Part shown: one piece after another, positions 8,920 to 16,878 of the stretch | How positions within the stretch are numbered: the first letter of the stretch is position 1 | Layout: every line of letters begins with the position of its first letter | Assembly: GCA_900467685.1 (NCBI GenBank) | Contig: UBQX01000021.1 | Location: 62,001-126,000, forward strand | From: Hyphomicrobiales bacterium | GTDB lineage: Bacteria > Pseudomonadota > Alphaproteobacteria > Rhizobiales > Rhizobiaceae | DNA length: 64,000 nucleotides | Reading direction: 5' to 3' | The notes under the pieces: generated by a model | The model's input: the letters and a program-made list of their open reading frames with translations, nothing else | What the model was told of the DNA's origin: nothing | Databases searched by the model: none | Made by a program: the position numbers and the translations under genes

Positions 8920-9828
8920 ATGGATATGCAAGTGACTTTCCTCGACCGCCTGTTTGACAGCGGTCTCCTGATCGACACCGGCGTCGAAGGGCTCTATGCG
9001 CGCTCCGGCACGTTCGAAGATGTCATCACCGGCTTCGAGCGCCTGATCGACAAGTTTTCCGGCGAAACCGGTGCCGAAGTCATCCGCTTCCCTCCCGGCA
9101 TGAACCGCAGCTATTTCGAAGGCTCCGGCTACATGAAGAACTTCCCGCAGCTGGCGGGCACGGTTCACTGCTTCTGCGGCGACGATCTGGCCCATGCCGA
9201 TCTGATCCAGTGCATGGCAGCTGGCGAAGACTGGACCGGCGGTCAGAAGGCCTCCGACATCGTTCTGACACCTGCGGCCTGCTATCCGCTCTATCCGATC
9301 GTCGCCAAGCGCGGCAATCTGCAGGCGGGCGGCGGTCTCTTCAACATCCAGTCCTACTGCTTCCGTCATGAGCCCTCGATGGACCCGGCCCGCATGCAGC
9401 TCTTCCGCATGCGCGAGTTCGTCCGCATGGGCAAGCCGGCCGACGTCATGGCCTTCCGCCAGGAATGGATGGAAAAGGGCAAGGAACTGATGGCGCAGGT
9501 GGCGCTGCCGGTCGATATCGACGTCGCCAACGACCCCTTCTTCGGCCGCGCCGGCCGTCTGATGAAGAACAACCAGCGCGACCAGAACCTGAAGTTCGAA
9601 CTGCTCATCCCGATCACCTCGGTTTCCAAGCCGACGGCCTGCATGAGCTTCAACTATCATCAGGATCATTTCGGCAAGACCTGGGACCTGAAGACCGTGG
9701 ACGGCGAAACCGCCCACACGGCCTGCGTCGGCTTCGGCCTGGAGCGCATTGCGCTCGCGCTCTTCCATCACCACGGGCTCGATCCCAAGCTGTGGCCTCA
9801 GCAGGTCCGCGACGCCCTCTTCGGGTGA
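8920..9828 (+). CDS. Amino acid:[carrier protein] ligase (class II aminoacyl-tRNA synthetase-like)
   Basis: This 302-residue protein is a catalytic core of class II synthetases related to atypical seryl-tRNA synthetases. It has no tRNA-binding N-terminal arm. Motif 2 is [20 protein letters not shown] (Arg149, Glu151) and motif 3 is GFGLERIAL (Arg276). Cys121 (TPAACYP), Glu166 (FRMREF) and Cys269 (HTACVGFG) fit the Cys/Glu/Cys zinc site of this family. Published work on Agrobacterium and Bradyrhizobium homologues showed that such enzymes activate small amino acids and attach them to the phosphopantetheine of a neighbouring carrier protein instead of tRNA. It lies 4 bp after the flavoprotein gene. 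Which amino acid is used (Gly or Ala are the precedents) cannot be decided here. Confidence 0.9.
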   Translation: MDMQVTFLDRLFDSGLLIDTGVEGLYARSGTFEDVITGFERLIDKFSGETGAEVIRFPPGMNRSYFEGSGYMKNFPQLAGTVHCFCGDDLAHADLIQCMAAGEDWTGGQKASDIVLTPAACYPLYPIVAKRGNLQAGGGLFNIQSYCFRHEPSMDPARMQLFRMREFVRMGKPADVMAFRQEWMEKGKELMAQVALPVDIDVANDPFFGRAGRLMKNNQRDQNLKFELLIPITSVSKPTACMSFNYHQDHFGKTWDLKTVDGETAHTACVGFGLERIALALFHHHGLDPKLWPQQVRDALFG

Positions 9829-9832
9829 TCCG

Positions 9833-10792
9833 ATGACGGGCATTTTGAACGTCACGCCCAACGGTTATCAGCCGCATGCGCTCCATTCCCCGGAGCGCAT
9901 GTGGCCTGAAACCAATTGCTATACCGATCTCTGGATCGAGCTTCTGGCAGCCCAGGGCCTTGCGCCGCAATCCATGCTGGCCTTCACGCTGACCCAGGAT
10001 TTCGAAGGCGACCAGATGACCTTTTTCAAGGTTCCGCTGGAAGACCTTGAAACGCTTTACGGAATTGTCGTCACCGAGCTGGCGATCTACGACAAGGTCG
10101 AAGCCCATGTCGCCGAACAGGCGGCGCGTGGCCGTATCTGCCTCGTGGAGATGGACTCATTCTACATGCCCGACACGCAGGGCGTGGCTTACAAGCTCGA
10201 GCACGGAAAGACCACGGTTGCGATCAACCGGATGGATATTGAGGGACGAGAGCTCGACTATTTCCACAATGCCGGTTTCTTCCATCTTTCCGGCGAGGAT
10301 TTCGACGGGCTGTTCCAGATGAATGCGCCGGAAGGATCTCTGCCTTTCCTGCCCTATACCGAATTCGTCAAGCTGCCGGATCTCTATCCCGACGAGCAGG
10401 TACTCCGCGAGGAGGCGCTGTCGCTTGGCCAGTATCACTACGACCGTCGGCCAGCCGAAAACCCGATTGCCGCCTTTTCCGCGATCTTCCCGGAAGCGGC
10501 AGCGAAAGTCGCCGAACGTCCCTTTGGTTTCTTCCACAAATATGCGTTCAATACGCTGCGGCAGGCGGGCGCGAATTTCGAGCTCTGCGGCAGCTATTTC
10601 GAATGGCTGGGGCCGGAGTTTGCCGAGCCTGCGAGCTACGCGATGCGGATTTCGGAAGTGATGAAATCGGCACAATTCCAGCTGGCGCGGGCAGTCACAC
10701 GCAAGAAGTTCGAGCCGCTGAACGGCGCACTGGAACCGGCGGCGGAGGCCTGGGAAAAGCTGATGGAGAGTGGGGGCAGGGCGCTGGGGTGA
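9833..10792 (+). CDS. DUF1839 family protein, possible carrier-to-acceptor aminoacyltransferase
   Basis: A 319-residue soluble protein of DUF1839, a family with no assigned function that I recognise from neighbourhoods of amino acid:carrier protein ligases. The start at 9833 lies 4 bp after the ligase stop; an open frame further upstream is inside the ligase. The N-terminus carries NCYTDLWIELLAAQGLAP (Cys29), then GRICLVEMDSFYMPDT (Asp108), LEHGKTTVAIN (His124) and LDYFHNAGFFHL (Asn146). This order of Cys, D-x-x-Y-x-P, His and Asp/Asn resembles the cysteine-peptidase-like BtrH fold, whose founder moves an acyl group from a carrier protein to an aminoglycoside. That link is my inference from pattern, not a database result. 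No signal peptide or membrane segment. Confidence 0.85.
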   Translation: MTGILNVTPNGYQPHALHSPERMWPETNCYTDLWIELLAAQGLAPQSMLAFTLTQDFEGDQMTFFKVPLEDLETLYGIVVTELAIYDKVEAHVAEQAARGRICLVEMDSFYMPDTQGVAYKLEHGKTTVAINRMDIEGRELDYFHNAGFFHLSGEDFDGLFQMNAPEGSLPFLPYTEFVKLPDLYPDEQVLREEALSLGQYHYDRRPAENPIAAFSAIFPEAAAKVAERPFGFFHKYAFNTLRQAGANFELCGSYFEWLGPEFAEPASYAMRISEVMKSAQFQLARAVTRKKFEPLNGALEPAAEAWEKLMESGGRALG

Positions 10793-10797
10793 TCTTG

Positions 10798-10819
10798 TTC
10801 TCCCCTCTTGTGGGGAGAA
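10798..10819 (+). terminator. Hairpin after DUF1839 gene, terminator-like
   Basis: TTCTCCCC-tcttgt-GGGGAGAA is a perfect 8 bp stem starting 6 bp after the DUF1839 stop. It has no T-run after it, so it may be a weak terminator or an mRNA 3-prime stabiliser. Similar CTCCCC/GGGGAG stems recur in rhizobial intergenic DNA. Confidence 0.45.
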
Positions 10820-10847
10820 GGGTAGAGCGGGGTGCCACAAACTGTCC

Positions 10848-10969
10848 GTCATGCCGGACTTGATCCGGCATCCAGCCAGCCCGCGTCTGCGGGCTGAAAG
10901 GACTCTAAGGAAAGAGTCTTCTGCGCGAAGGACTTCGCGCGCTGGATCCCGGATCAAGTCCGGGATGAC
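10848..10969. repeat. Composite palindromic intergenic element (RIME/REP-like)
   Basis: A 122 bp element bounded by 29 nt inverted arms (10848-10876 and 10941-10969) that differ at only two positions. Each arm is itself a hairpin (GCCGGA/TCCGGC on the left, CCCGGA/TCCGGG on the right) and the two mismatches are compensatory. Three further perfect hairpins lie inside: CAGCCCGC/GCGGGCTG at 10877-10896, GACTCT/AGAGTC at 10901-10918 and GCGCGAA/TTCGCGC at 10923-10940. It sits between the DUF1839 and GH2 genes. Mosaic palindromic elements of this type are known from rhizobial genomes; no coding content. Confidence 0.8.
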
Positions 10970-11037
10970 GACGGTAATGGTGATCGCGATGACGTCCCCA
11001 TTCGCTGTCGCTGCGCGACTATATACCGAGAAAGACG

Positions 11038-13470
11038 ATGACCAACCACGCCACCGCATCCGCCCAGCCCACAATCCGCCGTCTAGATGACGGCTGGGTG
11101 ATGGAATTGACGCGGGCGGGGGCTTGCGCGAGCCCGGACGAAATCGTCGGGATCGAGGACTTCATCCGCGCCTTCGTGCCCGGCACGGTAGCGCAGGCAT
11201 TGGAAGCCGTCGAACGGTTTGATCGCGCCAACCCAATGCCGCTTGATGACCGCGACGCGTGGTATGTGCTGCGTCTGGACGAAGAGCCGGGCGATGCCGT
11301 CTTGCGCTTCGAAGGCCTGGCGACGGTGGCCGAGGTCTGGCTCAACGGCGATCGGATTCTTTCGAGTCAAAGCATGTATTTAAGCCACGACGTGAATGTC
11401 CACCTTCAGGGGGGCGACCGTCTGGCGATCTGCTTTCGGGCGCTGGGGCCGCTTCTCGGAAAGAAGGGGCCACGGGCGCGCTGGCGGCCGCAGATGATCA
11501 CGCCGGCAGGCGTTCGGCTTTTCCGAACGACGACGCTGGGGCGCATGCCGGGCTGGTGCCCGGAGGTTCATGCGGTCGGGCCTTGGCGGCCTGTTTCGGT
11601 CATTCGACAGGCCAAGGATCGGCCGGGCGAGGCGCGGATTTCAGCGTGTCGCGATGCGCAGGGTTGCGGGCATCTGAGGGTCCGGATTGAGAATGCCGAG
11701 GGCGCGACGGTCTCTTGTGCCGGGGCAAGCGCCAAGGTGATTGACGGTTCGGCCGTTCTTGTGCTGCCGGATGTTGAGCCCTGGTGGCCGCGCACCCATG
11801 GCAACCCGGTTCTGCATGACGTAACGCTCGAATGGGGCGGCGAGACGGTGCTGCTTGGCCGCACGGGCTTCCGCCATATCGAAGTGGATCGCGACGCGGA
11901 CGGGCAGGGCTTCGGCCTCAAGGTCAACGGCGTGCCGGTCTTCTGCCGCGGGGCGGTCTGGACGACCGCCGATATCGTCAGCCTGCCGGGCGGGCGGGAG
12001 GACTATCGTCCGTGGATCGAGAAGGCCGCGCAGGCGAACATGAACATGATCCGCATCGGCGGAACCATGGCCTATGAGAGTGCCGACTTCTTCCAGCTCT
12101 GCGACGAACTCGGCCTGATGGTCTGGCAGGAGCTGATGCTCGCCAATTTCGACTATCCTGCAGGCGATGCAGCGTGGCTGGCCGACTTGAAGCAGGAGGT
12201 CGCGCAACTGCTCGACTGGACGTCCGCCTCGCCGTCGCTCGCCGTCGTCTGCGGCGGCTCGGAGGTTTACCAGCAGGCGGCCATGCTCGGCCTGCCGGAG
12301 AGCACCTACAAGTCCGACCTGACGGAAAGCATACTTCCCGAACTTGTGTCGGCGCACCGGCCCGATTGCGTCTGGGTTCCCAATTCGCCGTCGGGCGGTG
12401 CCATGCCGTTTTCGCCCAATGCCGGCGTGACTCACTATTATGGCGTTGGAGCCTATATGCGCCCGCTCGAAGATGCCCGGCGCGCCAATGTCCGCTTTGC
12501 CGCCGAAAGCCTTGCCTTCGCCCATGTGCCCGAGCAGGCGACGCTCGATAGGCATCTGGCGGTAGCCCCCGTTCACGATCCGCGCTGGAAGGCCCGCGTG
12601 CCGCGCGACCGGGGCGCCTCCTGGGATTTCGAGGATGTGCGGGACTTCTATCTAAAGCTCCTTTACGACGTCGAGCCGGAACGGCTGCGGCGTGAAAATC
12701 CTGGGCTCTATCTCGATCTTTCCCGTGCCGTGACGGGCGAGGTGATCGAGGCGACCTTTGCCGAATGGCGTCGCGCGGGATCGTCCTGCCGGGGTGCGCT
12801 TACCTGGACCTTTCAGGATCTGCTGCCCAGTCCCGGTTGGGGCCTCATCGATTCGACGGGCACGCCCAAGCCCGTGTGGCACGCCGTTCGTCGCGCCTTC
12901 CAACCGCTTCAGGTCATGCTGACGGATGAGGGGACGAATGGTGTCGATGTCCATGTCATCAACGATCTGGGCGAGGGCAGAGATGTGACGGTGGAACTGG
13001 TCTGCCTGCGCGATGGCGCGGTGCCGGTGGTTTCGGGCCGGCGCGAACTGACGCTTGAACCGCATTCCGCTTCAAGATTTGCGGCCACCGATCTCTTCGG
13101 GGCCTTTTTCGACACGGCTTACGCCTTCCGCTTCGGTCCGCCATCGCATGACGTGACCGTGGCGCGGCTTGTCGACAAGACCAGCGGCGAGGAGATTTCG
13201 AGCGCTTGCCACTTCCCGCTCGGACGTTCGGTGGCGCGGCGCGATGTGACGTTCGCGCTGGAACTTGTCGAGTCGGATCAGGGCTTTGCTCTGGACATCG
13301 CGACCGATCGGTTTGCTCAGAATATTCAGATCGACGCTGCGGGTTTCGAGACCTCGGACAATTGGTTCCACCTCGCGCCCGGCCACACCCGCCGCATCAC
13401 CTTCACCGGAGAGGGCAAGCCGTCCGGCGAGGTTCGCCTTGCCGGCGGACGTTGCGTCTCAAGGTTTTGA
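11038..13470 (+). CDS. Glycoside hydrolase family 2 protein, beta-mannosidase-like
   Basis: An 810-residue protein with the GH2 architecture: a sugar-binding jelly-roll domain (EVWLNGDRILSSQSMYLSHD), an immunoglobulin-like domain and a TIM barrel (QANMNMIRIGGTMAYESADF, DELGLMVWQELMLANFD). The acid/base Glu appears in SPSLAVVCGGSEVYQQ, where the usual GNNE reads GGSE, and the nucleophile Glu probably in VRFAAESLAFAHVPE. The overall pattern is closest to beta-mannosidases. No signal peptide is visible, so it should act in the cytoplasm on short glycans or glycosides. It is codirectional with the carrier-protein operon but separated by 245 bp holding the palindromic element, so it may be cotranscribed or independent. 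Altered residues around the active site leave catalysis unproven. Confidence 0.85.
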   Translation: MTNHATASAQPTIRRLDDGWVMELTRAGACASPDEIVGIEDFIRAFVPGTVAQALEAVERFDRANPMPLDDRDAWYVLRLDEEPGDAVLRFEGLATVAEVWLNGDRILSSQSMYLSHDVNVHLQGGDRLAICFRALGPLLGKKGPRARWRPQMITPAGVRLFRTTTLGRMPGWCPEVHAVGPWRPVSVIRQAKDRPGEARISACRDAQGCGHLRVRIENAEGATVSCAGASAKVIDGSAVLVLPDVEPWWPRTHGNPVLHDVTLEWGGETVLLGRTGFRHIEVDRDADGQGFGLKVNGVPVFCRGAVWTTADIVSLPGGREDYRPWIEKAAQANMNMIRIGGTMAYESADFFQLCDELGLMVWQELMLANFDYPAGDAAWLADLKQEVAQLLDWTSASPSLAVVCGGSEVYQQAAMLGLPESTYKSDLTESILPELVSAHRPDCVWVPNSPSGGAMPFSPNAGVTHYYGVGAYMRPLEDARRANVRFAAESLAFAHVPEQATLDRHLAVAPVHDPRWKARVPRDRGASWDFEDVRDFYLKLLYDVEPERLRRENPGLYLDLSRAVTGEVIEATFAEWRRAGSSCRGALTWTFQDLLPSPGWGLIDSTGTPKPVWHAVRRAFQPLQVMLTDEGTNGVDVHVINDLGEGRDVTVELVCLRDGAVPVVSGRRELTLEPHSASRFAATDLFGAFFDTAYAFRFGPPSHDVTVARLVDKTSGEEISSACHFPLGRSVARRDVTFALELVESDQGFALDIATDRFAQNIQIDAAGFETSDNWFHLAPGHTRRITFTGEGKPSGEVRLAGGRCVSRF

Positions 13471-13523
13471 GAGAATGAGTCCGAACTTCGGGTCAAACCG
13501 TTCTTTTTAAATCGAAAACGAGG

Positions 13524-14336
13524 TCAGACCCGCTTCAGGAACCCGTCCGGTGAAGCAGTGATGGCGAGCTTGTTCTCGATCACCTTGTCGATCTCCAGAT
13601 GGAGCGGCTGGCCGTCGCGGGCTGTCCGGCCTTCCTCTTCCAGCGCCTTTCTGTAGGCCCAGACGGCGGTCTTGGGATTGTCGCCCTTGCCCCAGGGGCG
13701 GTCGGCGCACATGAAGTCGGGCAGGCCTTCGACGCCAGTGTCCCAGACGACGCAATAGCAGCCCTTCGTGGTCAGCGGCGCGTAGAGTTCGAGTTCGGCC
13801 AGTACATGCTCGTGCGTGTGGTTGGAGTCGAGAAAGATCATGATACGTTCATGGCCTTCCGTGTGTTTCAGAACCTCGGCGAAGACGTCCTCCGCCACCG
13901 ACGAGCCCTGAATGAGTTCGATCTTGTGGCGCATGGGGTGGGCGTCGAGGGCGGCGCGGTTATGGGCGCGGATGTCGATATCGACGCCGACGACCTTGCG
14001 GCGGCTGGCCTTCGGGTCGAGCGTCTTGCCGGCCTGCACGGCATCGCAATAGTCGAGCATGGCGAGCATGGAGGCGCTCATCACCAGCGAGCCGCCATGG
14101 GCAATGCCGGTCTCGATCACGAGATCCGGACGGCAGGACCAGATGAGTTCCTGGATCGCATAGGTGTCCTGCGGCACCTGGATGATCGGCCGGCCGAGCC
14201 AGGTGAAGTTCTGCGCATAGCGGTGGTGGATGGATTCGCGCACCCAGATATTGCTCAACCCCAGGAAGTCCGGGTCGTTGCCGATATCCTCGATGTTCTT
14301 GGCGACATATTGCGCGAAATGGGTGACGGGATCCAT
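13524..14336 (-). CDS. CmcI-type methyltransferase / cephalosporin-hydroxylase-like protein
   Basis: A 270-residue SAM-dependent methyltransferase of the CmcI/rhamnosyl O-methyltransferase family (PF04989). The SAM-binding loop is VIETGIAHGGSLVMSASML, followed by VVGVDIDIRAHN and IMIFLDSNHTHEHV. The start at 14336 (MDPVTHF) has AAGGAG five bases upstream; a much longer open frame reaching back into the neighbouring gene is not credible. In surface-glycan loci such proteins usually O-methylate sugars. It is last in a minus-strand run with two FkbM-type genes, 22 bp after the first. It converges with the GH2 gene with a 53 bp gap. Confidence 0.85.
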   Translation of the reverse strand: MDPVTHFAQYVAKNIEDIGNDPDFLGLSNIWVRESIHHRYAQNFTWLGRPIIQVPQDTYAIQELIWSCRPDLVIETGIAHGGSLVMSASMLAMLDYCDAVQAGKTLDPKASRRKVVGVDIDIRAHNRAALDAHPMRHKIELIQGSSVAEDVFAEVLKHTEGHERIMIFLDSNHTHEHVLAELELYAPLTTKGCYCVVWDTGVEGLPDFMCADRPWGKGDNPKTAVWAYRKALEEEGRTARDGQPLHLEIDKVIENKLAITASPDGFLKRV

Positions 14337-14358
14337 GCGTGCTCCTTTGCCAGACCGG

Positions 14359-15438
14359 TCAGTCGATCCAGGCGTACAAGACGGTTTCGAGTTGCCGCGG
14401 CGCGTGATGCCGCAGGGCGAATTGATAGTCGGGGCAGATAGCGCGGATCGCGCCCATGATGTCCGGAATGTCCGACGGGTAGTGATAGGCGCAAATGGCC
14501 AGACGTGGCCGGAAGGTCGCGATTGTCTGGCGCGCGCCGGCCAGCAGCGCCATCTCCATGCCCTCGACATCGGCCTTGATGAAACTTGCCGGGCCGCCCT
14601 GCAGGTAGTCGTCCAGCGAGACGACAGGGATGCCCGGCTGGTCGGCAGACGCCGCCGTCAGCGCATAGCTTTGCGCCTGGCCGCTCTGGCTTGCGCCGGC
14701 CAGTGTGGCGCGGGATGCGCCGAGCGCCATGTGGTTGATTTGTAGTTTGCCGGGCTGGATCGCCCATTCGTCCGTCAGCCGCTCGCAGCGTTTCGTCAGG
14801 GCGGCGAATTGGCGCCCGGCTGGCTCGAAGGCGTGGATGGCCTTGAAGTTTCCGGCATGCGCCCAGAGGAAGCGCTCGACGCTGTCGCCGACATAGGCGC
14901 CGGCGTCGATGTAGATTTCCTCCTCGACGCCGCAGAAGGGCGGCAGGCAGAAATACTGGTCCTTCTCGTAGATCGTCTCGCAGAGCCGGGCATCACCGGT
15001 GAGCATCGTGTTGACGACAACGCGCAGCACCTCGCGCGAGCGGTCGTCAGTCAGCGTTTCGTATTCGCGGGCGAAATCCTCGAAACGCAGTGCGACAAAG
15101 AAGGCCTCGAAGGGCATGTGCTTCATGCCGGCTTCTGCCAATCGCGCGGAAACCGGCTTCACCGCATGGCGGGCGGTGATCAGCGTCAGATCGACCGGCT
15201 CGACGCCGGCTGCGAAGGGATCGCGGATCGGGAGGCCATCGAAATCGCCTCCGATGCGGGCCGGGTTGGAATCGAAGCAGGTCGTGAGCGTGTAGCCATT
15301 TTCGGGCAGCCAATGTCGGGACCAGCGACCAAGGAAACCCGCGCCATAGATGGCGAGTTTCCGGCTGTGGAGGTCACCGAGTTCGGCGCGCAGGCGACGG
15401 GCTTCGACGCCGAGATCTTCAAAGGAAAGACCGGTCAT
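14359..15438 (-). CDS. FkbM-family methyltransferase with N-terminal nucleotide-binding domain
   Basis: A 359-residue two-part protein. The N-terminal ~110 residues look like a small Rossmann module (KLAIYGAGFLGRW, then TTCFDSNPARIGGDFDGLPI). The C-terminal part is an FkbM methyltransferase with IYIDAGAYVGDSVERF (SAM motif I), IHAFEPAGRQFAAL, ASFIKADVEGMEMALLAGA and LAICAYHYPSDI. FkbM proteins methylate hydroxyl groups on sugars or polyketides. Start 15438 has AGGAGC upstream and overlaps the stop of the preceding gene (ATGA), showing translational coupling with the 415-residue paralogue. Confidence 0.85.
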   Translation of the reverse strand: MTGLSFEDLGVEARRLRAELGDLHSRKLAIYGAGFLGRWSRHWLPENGYTLTTCFDSNPARIGGDFDGLPIRDPFAAGVEPVDLTLITARHAVKPVSARLAEAGMKHMPFEAFFVALRFEDFAREYETLTDDRSREVLRVVVNTMLTGDARLCETIYEKDQYFCLPPFCGVEEEIYIDAGAYVGDSVERFLWAHAGNFKAIHAFEPAGRQFAALTKRCERLTDEWAIQPGKLQINHMALGASRATLAGASQSGQAQSYALTAASADQPGIPVVSLDDYLQGGPASFIKADVEGMEMALLAGARQTIATFRPRLAICAYHYPSDIPDIMGAIRAICPDYQFALRHHAPRQLETVLYAWID

Positions 15439-16682
15439 GGTCGGCGCTCCTGGGGGATGGCGTAGATGACTGCGCCGGTGCCGCACCAGCTATGGAGGCG
15501 GAAGAGGAAACGGTAGTTTGCAAGCGTCTGCATCAGCCATTGCGCGGTCGCGTAGAGGCCGTCCGCGTTGTGGTAGACGGTGGCCATGACGATGGGGCGG
15601 TTTGCTGCCAGCGTTGCCGCCGCTCCCTTGAGCACGGGGAGTTCATGGCCTTCCAGGTGAAGCTTGACGATGCTGGGCTTCAGGCCGAGTGCGTCGACAG
15701 TCGTTGTCTGGTGGACCGATTGGCCGGTCGTGGCAATCTGCGAAGCATAGCCGAGACCGGCGTGGAAGTGTCGTTGCTGCGGCGCGTCGTCGAGCGCGGC
15801 GTCGATGACAGTGACTTTCTCAGCCTGGTCGGCGGGCAGCGTGGCGATCGTCTGCGTGAGCGTCGCCAGGCTTTGCGGGTCCGGCTCGATGGCGGCGACG
15901 GAGGCGAAACGGCCCTGCCGCTCCTCTATGAATCGTCGCGTCACCTGCCCAAAATAGGCCCCGGCATCGACAAAATGCTCGTCCTCGCGGAGGACGGAGA
16001 GGATTTCAGGGATGAAGAAACGGTCCCCGAGCGTCACGGGTGCGTCGTTGAAGTTCCATTCCTGCCGAAGGCGACGCCAGGCGAGAAATTGCAGATGGTG
16101 GGCGCGGGAGCAGTCGTCGGACCAGCCTTCCAGCACTTCGGAGAGGCCCGCGAGGTCTTGGCTCGAAAAGGGGTCGGCGATCCAGCCGTTCGAGAGCGGG
16201 TGGCGTTCGCGGAAGCTCTCGGCGATGTCGTAGTAGGGGACAATGTTCGCCCATCCGGCTGCGTGCAGCGAGGCTTGAAGGGGCGCAAACGGACTGGTGG
16301 CGATGCTGACGGCGAGCATGACTTCGCGCTTGAAGGCGGGATCGACCTCGTCGGGATGCAGCACCGGAATGTTGGCCCAGCCCGGATCGGCGGCCATGGC
16401 CTCCGCGTTGCGGTCGATGACTGCGGCGATCGGGATGTCGAGATATTTCAGGTGATCGCGTGCCAACCGGCCGAGGTCGCCTGCGCCGTAAAGGGCCAGC
16501 GGCTGCTTGGGGGCGAGGGGACGGGCAGTCGACCGGGCGGCGGCGATTTCGGCGAGAAGCTCACGCGCTGTGGCGGAAGAAGGCGCGGCCTCGAACGCGC
16601 GCGCGGTCACGCCCGCGGAAGCCGGATCGTCTTGCGTTTTCTGCCGTGCTGCGGTCGCAGCGTCCCCGAGGCCGTTCAACAT
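15435..16682 (-). CDS. FkbM-family methyltransferase-like protein (divergent paralogue)
   Basis: A 415-residue protein with the same two-part plan as its downstream partner. Its N-terminal Rossmann-like module reads PLALYGAGDLGRLARD and AAVIDRNAEAMAAD. The C-terminal FkbM domain has EHFVDAGAYFGQVTRR and VAAIEPDPQSLATL, but the usual K-x-D-x-EG-x-E is LHLEGHELPVLKGA. The first ~50 residues are low-complexity Ala-rich. First gene of the three-gene minus-strand methyltransferase run. The altered central motif could mean different acceptor use or loss of activity. The target is probably a surface sugar, inferred from the neighbours. Confidence 0.8.
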   Translation of the reverse strand: MLNGLGDAATAARQKTQDDPASAGVTARAFEAAPSSATARELLAEIAAARSTARPLAPKQPLALYGAGDLGRLARDHLKYLDIPIAAVIDRNAEAMAADPGWANIPVLHPDEVDPAFKREVMLAVSIATSPFAPLQASLHAAGWANIVPYYDIAESFRERHPLSNGWIADPFSSQDLAGLSEVLEGWSDDCSRAHHLQFLAWRRLRQEWNFNDAPVTLGDRFFIPEILSVLREDEHFVDAGAYFGQVTRRFIEERQGRFASVAAIEPDPQSLATLTQTIATLPADQAEKVTVIDAALDDAPQQRHFHAGLGYASQIATTGQSVHQTTTVDALGLKPSIVKLHLEGHELPVLKGAAATLAANRPIVMATVYHNADGLYATAQWLMQTLANYRFLFRLHSWCGTGAVIYAIPQERRP

Positions 16683-16878
16683 GGATTTCTCTTAGCAGCG
16701 ACAGGCTTTCCCGTGGCTTGTCATGGGCAGGTATAACTCCGGATTAGCAGAGTTAGCGATGGCTTTCTGTCCGTGATAGGCTGCAAAGGCAAGTTTGGCG
16801 CAATCGCGATCTGCTTATGCTCGGCCTATATCTGGCGCGACAGGCCTTGACCCTGTTTACTGCCGTTTGGAGAAATAC

